DNA from: Mauremys mutica
Taxonomy: Eukaryota; Chordata; Testudines; Geoemydidae
Direction: 5' to 3'
Length of the DNA stretch: 64,000 bases
NCBI RefSeq assembly: GCF_020497125.1
Contig: NC_059081.1
Coordinates: forward strand, 19,687,105 to 19,751,104
The notes below the pieces were generated by a model. That model was not told where the DNA came from, made no database searches, and saw nothing but the letters and a program-made list of their open reading frames with translations. Shown here one piece after another: positions 10,733 through 22,655 of this stretch (position 1 is the first letter of the stretch; each line of letters starts with the position of its first letter). A program made the position numbers and the translations under genes.

Positions 10733-11688
10733 AATTTTTTTAAAATCCTACTTCCGTCCCACCCCGCAATATCCACTCCCACCCGCCCCCACATTGTTTC
10801 TTGCAAGTTTATCCCACTCCCACCTACAAAAACCGTGGATCCTGCAAACCCCTCATGCTACCAAAAAAAAAAAAAGTCTGTTAATATATAAAAGGAATTC
10901 AGACACAATTTTACTAGTAAAAAAACAAATCTTGCTTAAACCATGTAAAAATACTAACTCCTGTTTATAATAGATATCACATCTTTCTGTCCCTTGGTTA
11001 AATTTAAGTATTGAAACCTTTATTAAAAAAAAACAAAAACAAACACCCTTGCTTTACATTGCTGAAATTCTATTTGGCAAACTGATGAGAGATTTAGTGT
11101 TTTCCTGCAAATTACTGCAGTCTGGTGGGTTTTTGTTTTTTGTCTACCCAGTACCATCCACAACAAAGTACATTTTACCTGCTCCTGCGATTATGGGAAT
11201 GGATCTGGCCAGACCCACTGGATCCCGGAGTTGCTGCAGGGCTCTAGACCCTGGCTTTCCGTTGGCTGAACTCTGCATCCCGTTATTCCTGCCCAGCCCC
11301 CCCCCCACCAATCAATTATGTTGCCCTTCCACATCACTGTCTGATATTAAGGATTGTGTAAGGCAGCTGTTTATAAAAATTGGGAGTTTAGATCATAGAA
11401 TCTTGATGAACTTCCAAGTTTCAGTGTCCTGTAGTAAAACAGATTTTACAATGGTATTAAATATTCAATTTCAGTTTGGAGGACGAGAGCTCTGTTTCTC
11501 CATTTTGGCTTTAGGGTTGCAAAGGCATGTTTGGCTTTTCCTATTCTAGCTCTAATATCTTTCTGTTACACATGTTTTGTTTACAGTGCTGCCAAGATGT
11601 GATGTCAGACCTGTTGTGATAATTGAACCTACAAATTTACCCTAATTGTGAGCTCAGCTGTGAAAAGTGAAAGTTCATAAAGTGGACA

Positions 11689-11874
11689 GGGATGGTGTCC
11701 CTAGCCTCTGTTTGCCAGAAGCTGGGAATGGGCAACTGGGGATGGACCACTTCATGATTACCTGTTCTGTTCATTCCCTCTGGGGCACCTGGCATTGGCC
11801 ACTGTTGGAAGACAGGAAACTGAGCTAGATGGACCTTTGGTCTGACCCAGTATGGCTGTTCTTGTGGTCTAATG
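11689..11874 (+). mobile_element. CR1 LINE 3' end
   Basis: The segment carries the characteristic CR1 3' region, with CTGAGCTAGATGGACCTTTG followed by GTCTGACCCAGTATGGC and ending near TTCTTGTGGTCT. Only the 3' untranslated tail is present, the usual 5'-truncated form. Confidence 0.85.
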
Positions 11875-11879
11875 ACTTA

Positions 11880-12950
11880 TGATAACTGTTGAAAGAACAA
11901 GGTGAAAAAGGGAGGAGACCAACTGAATTAGTACAAGTGAAAAGGCCTACTGATATAATTCAAGGACTGTGTTAAGATAATGGCTGGTAAACAAGAAAAG
12001 TGGGGACTGGAAATCCATGAACCAAAATTGGTGTGTTGAAAATTAGGCCTAATTGGTGGCTGAAATAATTAAGGATGTTCCAGCCATCACTCCCTTTTGA
12101 GATCCTTAAGAAGGGAATTTTTTGGGACAGATGTGAATTCTGGATGACTGAAAAACAAGAGAAGGGGAAGGAGCAAGGTTCACCATCGTGGCTGCCAGGC
12201 CATCCTCCTGGGCCCTGCGCCTTCTTTGTTCTAATTCTGAAAGATGTCCTGACCAATCTGGGTCAGAGAGAGGTACCTCAATGACATCTTCTCTGGCTCT
12301 GGCTAAATCCCAGGATGTGAGACTTTGTCACAAACCTCCCTGCCCAATGTGTGTTCTTTTCCTTCCCCACCATATTTCTTTTTTCCTATCCTTTTTTGCC
12401 TACTTTTTAATAAGAATCTAGCTCAATTGGCCAAGACTATATTTTACAACACTGCAGTAAGCCTGTGACCAAAGAGATAGCTAAAAGCAATGCCCTAAAC
12501 AGCCAGATGCTGGTGCGAGTTTGCCTGCCTTGGGAGTGGCTGATAAGACTCTGTGCTGTGCTTGTGTTTTTTCGATCAGCAAGGTTGCAAGTGAGAGTCA
12601 ACACTAGAGACAGAAGCTGCATTTTCTATCTCTGCTGTTCTTTTCTTTCCCCTGTTGTGTGTTTGTCTTGTTTTGCCTTCTAGGAAACAGAATCAGACTT
12701 GAACAGCAGCAGCAAAAACGTCAGCTTCAGCCCATCTTGGCTAACTTCTTTTTGGGAAAAAGAAAGGGACAGTTATTACCATCTTTAATACCATCTAGGA
12801 GACTGTCAGACCACAGGGTTTTCTTTCTAAAAATTCTCTCCAGCTAAAGAGAAAATGAAAACCTTACTTAATATTTTTCGTTTCAAATTATTTAACTGTT
12901 TTGCTTTTTCTGTATCTTTAATAAAAGTTACCAAAAAATAATGGTATGGT
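11880..12950. repeat. Unclassified, possibly LTR-like, non-coding segment
   Basis: This block has mixed composition, short open frames only, and ends with an AATAAA at about 12919 following a T-rich stretch. It also contains a polypyrimidine-AG sequence at 12640-12682. It resembles an old LTR or retroposon body, but I find no matching termini or target duplication, so the class is a guess. Confidence 0.25.
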
Positions 12951-13359
12951 TTCTACGGTTCTGAATAGACTGATGTCTCTATATACCAAACCCTGAACCC
13001 TGTTTAAAACTGTACAGTTTCAGAGTCATGCTAACACTTTTGACTCTTTGGGCCCATACTCTATCAGAATTAATATACAGACCTCATCTATGTCAATTCC
13101 AGTAAGTACTGTTGGTGATTTTTATTGTGTTGATTGTCATGTTTTTTGTTTTCTTGGTGTTGATTCAGCCCTATTTGTTGTGCATAAGCCTGGAGATCAT
13201 TTGTTTTATCTTGCCTATCTCTGTGGGTATGGACATCACACTGATGTCATCTGCAAAGACGAGGTCTTCTGGCTTCTCTGTGAAAGTCCATTGTATCCCT
13301 CTCGGTGGTTGTTTTTCTCAGTACCCCATCCATTACCAGAGGATGACGGTCTTGACTTA

Positions 13360-14182
13360 GGGCTTGGCTACACTTGAGAGTTGCAGTGCTGGTGGAGGCT
13401 TTCCAGCGCTGCAACTTAGTAACTGTCCACACCTGCAAGGCACATCCAGCGCTGCAACTCCCTGGCTGCAGCACTGGCTGAACACCTGGTCTGCTTGGGG
13501 AATAACGAGTGCAACGCTGGTGATGCAGCGCTGCTCGTCAGGTGTGGCCACACACCAGCACTGTTATTGGCCTCCAGGGTATTAGGAGATATCCCAGAAT
13601 GCTTTTAACTAAATTACTCTCTTTGTTTTGTTATGAAGCCTCTCTTTGTTTTGTTGTGAACTCGGGTCTCCCGGAGCTGCTTATCTAAAAAACAAACACA
13701 GCTCCTGTTGCTGTGATCAATCTGTACCTGACTGTGAACAATCAAATGAGATAAACCCCTGCCTGCCTCATTCACAGGGGTTGAGTGTTTGCTTGACGAG
13801 AGAAAGGGGGGGGAGGGGGAGAAAGGGAGTCTGTGCTGCTTATCTGGTCTGCAGGCTGTTTGCAGTTAAGACTAAGGGGTCGGGAAAATTTTCTGATTTT
13901 GCAAGGCAGGGAGCTAGTGTCGGCTCCAAAAATCCACTCTCTCTCTCTCCCCCCCGCTCCCTGTCACACTACACCCCACCCCCGTCTTTTGAAAAGCACG
14001 TTGCTGCCACTTGAACGCTGGGATAGCTGCCCATAATGCATCACTCCCAACAGCGCTGCAAATGTGGCCACACTGCAGCGCTGGTAGCTGTGAGTGTGGC
14101 CACACACCAGCGCTTTCCCCACACAGCTGTACGACCAGCGCTGTAACTCCCAGCCCTGCAACTCTCAAGTGTAGCCAAGCCC
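13360..14182. mobile_element. Harbinger-like inverted-repeat element, 823 bp, TSD TTA
   Basis: Perfect GGGCTTGGCTACACTTGAGA-type inverted termini are flanked by TTA at 13357-13359 and 14183-14185. Subterminal GC-rich AGCGCTG modules are also inverted. The middle (13590-13990) is unique, non-coding sequence. A TWA duplication is the PIF/Harbinger signature. Inserted in the RTE-like LINE. Confidence 0.8.
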
Positions 14183-14670
14183 TTAGTTGACATAAGACAT
14201 CCTTGTCTGACTCTGGTGGTTACCTCTAATGGCTTAGTCAATTTGCTGTTATGTATTATTTGATGTCATATTTTTCATAGAAACTCTGAATGATCAGAGT
14301 CATTTCTGGAGGAATTCCAAAGTGGCATAGTAACTTCCATAATACACGTCTATCCACTATGTCAAACAAAAGCTTTTTGGAAATCTATGAAATTCATAGT
14401 GTGTGACTGATATTTTATATGTAGGGTTACTGTTTGAGCTATGCATGATTTCTCCTGTTAAGCCCTGCCTGTTATCATACCCATAAATCTACAACTTTCT
14501 TCATTCTGTCTAGAATGATGCATGTAAATATTTTAATTGGGATGGACAGCAGTTGAATGCCTCTCCAGTTTTGCACTGACTGAGGTCCTTTTCTTTGGCA
14601 GCTTCACTGTATGACCATTGTCCCGCTTGTTTGCTATTTTTCTTCCCCATATCTTTATGAGGCTGTCAAA

Positions 14671-14938
14671 GGCTGTGGCTACACTTAGCACTTCAAAGCG
14701 CTGCCACGGCAGCGCTTTGAAGCGCTAAGTGTAGTCAAAGCGCCAGCGCTGGGAGAGAGCGCGTGCTGTCCGTACTCCACCTCCCTGTGGGGAATAATGG
14801 ACAGCGCTGGGAGCCGCGCTCCCAGCGCTGGGGCTTTGACTACACTGGCGCTTTGCAGCACCACAATTTGCAGCGCTGGAGAGGGTGTGTTTTCACACCC
14901 TGCTGCAGCGCTGCAAATTTGTAAGTGTAGCCAAGCCC
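14671..14938. mobile_element. Short Harbinger-like MITE, TSD AAA
   Basis: The ends are GGCTGTGGCTACACTT and the inverse of GGGCTTGGCTACACTT, flanked by AAA on each side (14668-14670 and 14939-14941). The interior is nearly the same as 2392-2639, including the shared CCGTACTCCACCTCCC and GGGGAATAA blocks. Inserted in the same RTE-like LINE as the 823-bp element. Confidence 0.75.
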
Positions 14939-15499
14939 AAAGTGTCTTCTGCGTTCTTTGAGTCCTCCTTAAGCACTGCTGCAATAAAACTAATTAATCC
15001 CACCCAACGAATGATTCTGTGGCAAGTTCTTTTTGTCAGAACCTTTCACTGCTACTCCAGGACAATCCTCTGCATGTTGGAGTGACAGGAACCTCTCACC
15101 TCCTTTCCCCCTGTCCTACCCCACATGTCCCATTGCTAGGTTGTCTGGGTTTCCCAGAATACTTTTTCACAACAAGGCAATGTAAGGCACCTTACTTCCT
15201 GTGCAGTGGCTGTCCCCTTCAGCAGAGACGGTGACACCACACTGCCGTAACTATTTGTGTACACATTGGGGCAGACATCACTGCTTTAATTTGCATTGAT
15301 CCATATTTGGAAGGTAATGTTTGCACCATAAAGGCTAGAATTTTTTTTAAATGAAAGCCTGGATTCGGTAGAAATTGTTTATCCTGAGAAGATGACTACT
15401 CACTGTACCTTAGTAGATTTTTCTAGTACTGTGCTTGCATGTGCGTATAAGCAGAGTGTGGAGCTGTGCCTAATATAATGCAGAAATGTCTCAGTTTTA

Positions 15500-15700
15500 G
15501 GGACAAGGTGGGTTAGGTAACATCTTTTTTTGGACTCACTTTTGTTGGTGACAGACACAAGCTTTTCAAGCTCTTCAGGCTCTGTGTAAGCTTGAAAGCT
15601 TGTCTCTGTCACCAACAGAAGCTGGTCCAATAAAAGATATTTGAGACACAAGGTGGGTGAGGTAATATCCTGGGACTGACACAGCTACAATAACACTGCA
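15500..15700. mobile_element. Interspersed repeat with internal inversion
   Basis: GGTGACAGACACAAGCTT is mirrored by AAGCTTGTCTCTGTCACC about 60 bp later, and ACAAGGTGGGTTAGGTAA is repeated directly as ACAAGGTGGGTGAGGTAA. The tail reads CTGACACAGCTACAATAAC. Family not assigned. Confidence 0.5.
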
Positions 15701-16782
15701 TACAACAATGGAAGATATTATTTTTAGGAGTCATTTTCATTTGTTTGTAACTTTCGCAGTTTTTTTAGCTTCTAAAAATGTACAAGATATCATTTATGTA
15801 AATTGTTATGTGATCTCTTAACTGACTGCCAGTGTTCTTTGGATTTGTGTAGGCATGTGTCGCTTAGGAAACTTAATAGAGTGTAATGCATTTCTCTTTG
15901 CTGATTCAGAAACTCATTGCTACTACAGGATCTAGAAAGATTAAATCTATGAGCTTATTGAATCAAGTTACTTATCTACATCACTAGTACTGGCTTATTG
16001 CTCTCAAAAATTGACTTACCTCTTAAACTTTCCTGTCAAAATGAACAGCTACCATTCTGCATTTTTGTAAAAATACTTTGTTGCAGGACCAAAGCAACAT
16101 GGTGTAAAGTATGTTAACTAGATTCACAGTTTGATAATTTGACCTTTATTTTAATTTATCAATACAGCTTCCCTTCCTGTGCTGTTTTTCCAGAGGGTGA
16201 GGCAAGGCTGTGTTGATTTCAGTTGTACTCTACACAGACTGAATTCTGGTTACCTTGACAGAAGTATTGCCTCAAATACATTGAGGGTAATCAGTGTGTC
16301 CTTCCCTGTTTTTGGTGTTGGACTTCTTATGGGATTGAAGTGGGGAGTGGCTAGTTCTAGGGAATGTAAATTGTGAGCTCGTGAAGGGTTAGAACATGTT
16401 AAATTTTTTAAAAGCATTCTTTTTAACAGACATTGACAATGAGCTAAATATGTTTTTTGTTAAAATCAAGCCAAGAGTTTTGGGTTTCTGCTCTTTGTCT
16501 AGACTAGAGCACTCATTTAATTGTGCTTCAGTTGATAGCATCATATATACTGAAGTATCAACAACTGAGTGTTTCCACCATCAACTGGTATAACATTTGC
16601 CCTTGCGTCCATCCTTGGGTTGCCCTACACCAATGTGAGGTGTGGGTTGTCATCTGGTATACAACTTAACCCAATGTTTTTACAGAGATAAACTCTCAGC
16701 TCAATTGACTATGCAACATGCTGACACAACTGGGGCTCTGTCAATTCTGACAGATCAGATTGCTACCTCAGTTGGCAAATTC

Positions 16783-17077
16783 TACGCTGCAAAAAACAAA
16801 ACAAAATAAAAAATCTACTGCCACAGCGAGTCTCCAAGCCTGGGTCAACTGATTCAGGCTCATGCTATGGGGTGAAAAATAGCAGTGTAGGTGTTCCTGC
16901 TGGTGCTGGAGCCAGAGCTCTGAGACCCACCCTCCTCTCTGGGTTTCATTGCCCAGGCTCCAGCCTGAGCAGGAATGTCTAGACTACTATTTTTAGCTCT
17001 GTAGCACAAGCCTGAATCAGTTGACCCAGACTCTAAGACTCATTGCCACATTTGTTTTTTCCAGTGTAGATGTACCC
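16783..17077. mobile_element. Long hairpin MITE (near-perfect palindrome)
   Basis: The left arm (CTGGGTCAACTGATTCAGGC, then GCAGTGTAGGTGTTCCTGCT, then GGAGCCAGAGCTCTGAGACC) is repeated inverted in the right arm up to the terminal TACATCTACACTGG. The arms are about 120-130 bp. No coding capacity. Similar in style to 47522-47800. Confidence 0.75.
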
Positions 17078-17439
17078 ATAGTTTACAGGCTAAGAATCCT
17101 CTCTCTGAACTACTGCCACCATATCCCCTTCACTCTCTGCTTTTCTGCAGAGGATCTCTGGCTGAGACTGCACTGTTTACCTCTTGGTCATGCCCTCTCT
17201 CGTATGTCTTCTTTCCAGAGTTAGCGATTCAGCCGGTGAACCACCGTTAGCTGAAGATTTATAGAGTTGGGGCATGGGAGGAGGGGAATCATGGTTAGGG
17301 AACATTTCTAGGGTAATGGGGAGGACTGAAGAGCCAGGCAAGGCAGAGAAATTGTCGCTCTGCACATGGACAGCTGTCAGAGCAGACAGATTGCTCATTT
17401 GATGTTGACAGTACACCAGTTGTTCCTTTTGTGTTGAGA

Positions 17440-17525
17440 CAAAGCCGAGGACCCTGTTGTGCTAGGCACTGTGCAAACATATAATAAAAAGACTCTTTCT
17501 GTCCTAAAAAGTTTAAAGACTGTGT
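17440..17525 (+). repeat. Old dispersed repeat fragment
   Basis: The stretch around GTGCTAGGCACTGTGCAAAC followed by a CTGTCCTAAAAAGTTTAAAG block matches a repeat style seen also near 1710-1860. It directly abuts the AT-rich repeat copy that follows. Confidence 0.4.
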
Positions 17526-17960
17526 TCCAGTGTGGTTGCAGCTTAATCATTTAGTTTCTTAACTTTGAATGGACTAGTCATTGAACTGAAATAGTTGAGA
17601 AAACTGAAATGAAGAAAATATTCTCTGTACCTGCAGAAAAGGCTAATGGTATCTAAAACAGGTTTAGCACTTCAACAAACTCTGGTTCCAGACTTAGCCA
17701 CTGCCTGCCAGCAGCTCAGTGTTTTGACTTCCTTTAAAACTTGACATCAAATATGTATTATTTAATTTTTTTGGATTAGTCGATTTCAAATTTAATTTTC
17801 AATACGTTTTTTTTAAAAAACCTCTATTTAATTCAAACTTAAACTGATTTAGATTTTTTAAAAAAATCTGATTTTCTTTTAACCCCCCCTCAATTTTTAT
17901 CCACCCTGTTCAAAAGTTATATTTAAGTTTACATTCCATTTTTGTATTGCTTTAAAGATT
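17526..17960 (+). repeat. AT-rich dispersed repeat, copy A (3' half)
   Basis: It shares ordered blocks with copies at 23200, 27283 (inverted) and 35545: GTCATTGAACTGAA, then GGTTTAGCACTTCA, then ACTCTGGTTCCAG, then TTTCAAATTTAATTTT, and an end near TTTTTATCCACCCTG. Non-coding, class unknown. Confidence 0.7.
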
Positions 17961-20700
17961 TTTATAAGGGCACACCGTTTTTTAAAAAAACAAATAAATT
18001 CTGAAAAAATCTGGAGTTGGCTTGTTTGACGATTAATTGTAACCTAAAGCGATCGTTTATTATTTTCACTGTAGAAAAGCATGTATCTCTACAAAATAAA
18101 ATTGCAAATTTACTATGACAATGATTTGGCAAATCTATCTGTAAAATTTAAGAACTCTGTGTTAGATTATGAACTCTACATGTATCTTGACCAGGTTGCA
18201 AACTCCACTTTGAAGCTGCATGCAGCCTGTTGTCTTTACTGTTCTTTTACCTCCATGTTGGACTGAAATTCCAACGGAGTACTGGCAAAGGTATAACAGT
18301 AGAGGATTGTTAAACCTTGATGGTGTCCTATTAAAAAAGGAAGCACTCTAGAAAAAAGGCTGATCCCTTCCCTTCACAGAGGAACTGTTATCTGGGGAGA
18401 GGTCACCTAGCAATGAAATCACCTGGGGGGTTACCTGTTCTGGCTGACCAGGGAGTCACCTGACAGAGGAGACTGACTAGAAGGTTATAAAGAGGCTACT
18501 CTGTTTATATTCTCTTTGGCCATTTTTTTCCACTGTCTTAAGATGAGGAAACTGCAGTAGCCGAGTGAGTCAATGGTGAAGGGGAGACACAATTTGTCTA
18601 GTTGAGCACATATGGTCCCCCAAGCACTTCTAAGGGAAGGATGAGCTAGAGAGGGGAAATGTATGTAAAGTTTGGGTTTTTTCCTTGTATAGATCTATGT
18701 GATTCTCATTATTAAAGGTCAATGCTGTATTTGAGTCCTGTGCAAACTCTGTGTGTGTTGTGTTCTGCACCTACCATGTGCTCTTTGAAGAGATCAATCA
18801 GAACGCTCACGTTTGGATGGAATTCTAAGAAAGGGAATATTTAAGTTATGAGTCTGAGGAGTCCATACTGGTTCCATGGGCTAAGCATGTGAGCCATGTG
18901 GTAACAGTTCTCAGGAGGGAGAATTAGATGAAGGGTCTCACTCTGACAGTGCATCTAGGACTCCAGAACTGAGACAGTGCCTGAGCCTGGGCTCTGTGCA
19001 GACTTTGAAGTCTTAAAACACCCATGAAAGCAGAGGCTGGGATTTCTTTCCTCTGGTGGGCTGCCAGCAAGAGAAGCCCAACTAGGGCTGTGACGAATTT
19101 GGCATATAATAGTTATAACTGAAGTAGAATGGACAGAATTCAGTTTATAGAACTTGTATATCCTTCATCTTCCTGCAGAATGTCTCAGAGCCGGTTCTCC
19201 TATCTGTCTGAATGCATACATTTAACAAACCTTTTTTTCACTGATTTTTGAAAAGAAAGTAGTAATAGTGGCAAGGGGGCTGTATTTATAGTAATCAAAC
19301 GTGGATGATTCATAGCTGGGAGAGACTGCAAATGCTGTGGAGGTTAGAATTTAAAAACACTTTGAATAATACATTGGAGAAATGGCTGAAATTTAAAAAA
19401 CAAAATGTCAATAAAGACATTTGAAGAATCAGTCAAAGCATTGGACACTCTAAATGGCTACTAATTTCATGGACAATTACACTGCATTCTTACTAAAGAC
19501 ACCTCTCGCTCCTGGGGGCTGTAACTAATTGAGATGAGTTCTCTCTGCAAGAACTGCATGAATATAAGAGGTGGGAGGAAAACTACATTAGTAACACTAC
19601 AGAAGAGTGTGAGTAAAGTTGATGAGTTAGCAGTATAGCTTTACAAAGAGCCAAATGTTATGTCAGGTTATGTTAATAGGATTATCATGTGACTTAAGCA
19701 AGGTAACTTGTATTCTTGCTCAGTACTGGCTTGTCCTCAGTTTGCGTACTACATTACATTTTGGGCGTTGTTTTTAAAAAAAATCTTTTTATTAAAGCAA
19801 AGTTGCAATAAAATGTTAACCTACATCATACAATCCTTATTTATTCAGCATCAGGTTAATATTCAAAGAACCTGTCTAAAGATTAGTAAGAAATTGAAGC
19901 ATATCCTAGCAAAAATTGCAGCAAGAAACAACCTCCCAAAGTAATGAGGCACTCACTGCAGTTAACTGAATTTTGTGAGGGAACAGTTATTTCAAATAGC
20001 TGCATCATCAAATATACTTTTATCAGATACCTGATAACTGTAATTTGGATTTATCTATAAGTGTTTAGAATAATACACTGTAATACAGCAGTTTTAAACT
20101 GTGGTCTGCAGAGAGCAGGCTGGTCACATGATGTTGGCTCTCCTCTTGGTTTCCAACTACTAAATTACATTAAACACTTCCTTGTATTTTTTTTTATTAA
20201 AGCAGTTTTCTTTAGTTGCCACAGGGATAGTACATGATCCGCAGTGGGCAGGGAGGTGTTCGTGAGACATTCTAGGAGTGATCCATGCTGTGTGTCTTTG
20301 TCCATGCTATTGACATTCTTCTTTGCAGGGAAAGCTTGCAGATTCATTATGATGGATCTTACCCCAGCATGCAAAACCTTGGAGGCAGAACCAGATCTAT
20401 CAATCAAGGCAGTAGTCACTCCTGTGAAGACCCAACCAGATCATTCTGCCTCCAACAGTTGCAGGGAGGCTTTACAAGACTTCCTGCTCAGAGCAATTAG
20501 AAAATAGGACAAAACAACCAAAAAGAGCTCCTTTTTATTTTTAGTGTTTGACTTATTTGATTATAAGCATCACTGGACTGTTTAGCCTCAGTGGGTCTAT
20601 AGCAAGCTTGCTGGAAACACCTCTTCTGATATTGAGGTAGCTGGCTGTAGCAGATTCTAGTGCGGTCTATCTGTGAAGGCTTCTTTGGTAAGGCCATATC
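17961..20700. other. Intron 1 stretch without recognisable features
   Basis: Mostly AT-rich sequence. The part around 18260-18720 has a more mixed composition and may be an old repeat, but I cannot assign it. Confidence 0.4.
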
Positions 20701-20805
20701 GGGGGAGGGATAGCTCAGTGGTTTGAGCATTGGCCTGCTAAACTCAGGGTTGTGAGTTCAATCCTTGAAGGGGCCACTTAGAGATCTGGGACACAAAAAA
20801 AAAAA
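20701..20805 (+). mobile_element. Cry-type tRNA-derived SINE (head part)
   Basis: The segment begins GGGGGAGGGATAGCTCAGTG, has an A box (TAGCTCAGTGGTT) and a B box (GGTTGTGAGTTCAATCC), reads on to CCACTTAGAGATCTGGGACA, and ends in an A-rich run. This is the tRNA-derived head typical of cryptodiran turtle SINEs. The CR1-like tail is missing. Confidence 0.85.
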
Positions 20806-22330
20806 TCAGACAACCAGAGAAATAAAGAAGCTGGCAGAACAGAACACAAAATTGTCTGGGCTAACTGGATCCAACTTGGTGTGGATCAGCTATGTTACTC
20901 CTGCTGTGCTAACCAGAGCCTCAAACCATCCATTGACCATACAACCACTGCTTTCTCACTCTCTTCCAAACAGCCAGCTTTGGAGGGATGAGGTGGAGAG
21001 CAGCCCACGCATGGAATAATAAGTAAGGAATAAGGGGCTCCATTTCTCATGCCACTCTTACGTAACTCTGCCTTTCTCACTGAGAGATAATATGAAACAA
21101 AAGGGCTGTTTCGTGTTCCTGCCCTTCCCTTGAGCAGGAGGTTAGGGAACATATGTAAAAATCAAGGCAACTTAGGGAGTCCTGAAGAGTGAACCCCCCC
21201 GGCCCAATAAATCGGAGAACTTGGGAAAGAAAATCAAAGGCATCAAGGAAGGACACTACAGATTCTGACTGTAGGGGCCACTCCTCCACAGAGGAAGATT
21301 TCTAAGGCTTAATCCCCCCGCCCTGGGTAAAACAAAAGTAACATAATATAAATCCTTCCAGTGTACAGGCTCTAAGAGGGACAAGAAGGGGCCCAGGGAG
21401 CACAAAGAATGTTTTTCATATTCATCTTCCTGCGAGCAAAGATATTTCTTGGAGCCAGAGCTCATGGAGGAGGAGGAACCTTAAACTATATTTTTTATTA
21501 TTATTTTAATTTTTTTAAAGGCAGGTTGTGTTGAAACCATTCTCAGGAGTACTTTGCAGACTCTGTATTCCTCCAGAGGAGCCCTTGGAAAAGGAGTTAG
21601 TCCACCCACAAGTAAACTTGTCCTGACTGATACTCCCAAAAGTCTCATTTAAAATAATGACAATAAAGAAAAAGAAAATGAAGCTACATCGGCAGCCTTT
21701 AGTAGACATGCTGCCTGTATGTCTGGTGCTAATGCCATGCATGCATGGTCAGACTCCTTAGTGCCCACTTAGTGCCATTCAAAATCAAAAGATCCTCTGG
21801 ACTAGCAGACATTTTTTAAAGCAAGATTTTCATAACAGTGGCTGTTGTGGGAAATGCTCCAACCCCAACAAGCCTGAGATTTTACAGTATGATTAGTGTG
21901 TAATACTTAATTCTGTGTGGCAACACCAACTCCACCTGCCTAAGGCCTTGGAAAGCCAATCCATAGGCAATCAGATACTAGGTACTTCTAAATATCCTGT
22001 CAGGTAGGCTCTCTTTTGAGTCTGTAGATAGCACTTTTAAATTAAGCAAATAAAAAAAAATCAAAGGATACCTTGGAGCACAAAAGGAAATATAGATCCT
22101 ACTATAGGTCTTGGCACACATACCGTTAAGGAGTGTGCCTTAAGAGTTGCAGTGTGTGTTAAAAGTTGCGGTTTCTGCAACAAACTTATGGCCCACGATT
22201 TTCTTACAGCCTTATGAATAACTATTTTAATTGATGCCCCTGAAATATTTTGTAGCTAGTTTAATTATTCTGGGCTTGGTTGTATAATTTATACCTTGGG
22301 AGCAGATATTTCCTGTTGAGGCATAACTGA
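20806..22330. other. Intron 1 stretch without recognisable features
   Basis: Unique-looking sequence between the SINE head and the MITE fragment. No domains are found in the short frames on either strand. Confidence 0.4.
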
Positions 22331-22502
22331 GGCCTGGTCTACACAGGTCAACATATCTTAGATTGACTTACTTTGTGTCCTTGCGGCGCGAGATCGACGG
22401 CCGCCACTCCCCCGTCGACTCTGCTTCCGCCTCGCCCTGGTGTATCGTGTCTAGATGAGACACGATACATCGATCCCCAATAGATCGTTCACTACCCGCT
22501 GC
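22331..22502. mobile_element. MITE fragment with CG-rich ATCGA modules
   Basis: The left end GGCCTGGTCTACACAGG is followed by GCGAGATCGACGGCCGCC and an internal hairpin, TGTATCGTGTC / GACACGATACA. The right end is missing after CACTACCCGCTG, where unrelated sequence begins. Confidence 0.5.
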
Positions 22503-22655
22503 TTGAGTGTTAGGTGCCTTCTGGATCCTTTGCTGGATCCTGGATGCAAATAGGTCCACTACTGGTGACAGGGTGAATGATCCAGGGTCTAGCTCTCCAC
22601 TTGACATCCCAAACTTGATGGGTGGCGCTGGGAGTGAATGCTGTTCCATCATGAT
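22503..22655 (-). pseudogene. Open minus-strand segment, possible retroelement remnant
   Basis: Read on the minus strand it is open for about 50 codons and contains LSPVVDLFASRIQQ. VDLFASR-like motifs occur in the RNase H region of DIRS-type and related retroelements. The frame runs into the adjacent MITE fragment, so the preserved piece is short. Attribution is tentative. Confidence 0.25.

Larger units (their letters stand above)
13020..15010 (-). mobile_element. RTE-like LINE reverse-transcriptase fragment, split by two MITEs
   Basis: Read on the minus strand, the pieces 14939-15010, 14183-14670 and 13020-13359 follow reverse-transcriptase order. They give an SLIKIWG-like stretch, then PKK with a QLLSIPIKIF-like motif, then FIDFQKAFD. 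After the large insertion comes DLVFADDIS (the catalytic FADD box), then INTKKTKNM. Stops and frameshifts are scattered, so it is dead. The two interruptions are the elements at 13360-14182 and 14671-14938. Confidence 0.7.

Noticed and set aside
12640..12860. Possible exon after a polypyrimidine tract and AG at 12682
   Set aside because: The following frame (ETESDLNSSSKN-like in one frame) is short, has no family match and lies inside an unassigned repeat-like block; no partner exon is evident.
20701..20775. Functional tRNA gene
   Set aside because: A and B boxes are present but the cloverleaf continues into a SINE body with an A-rich end, and the B box is imperfect.
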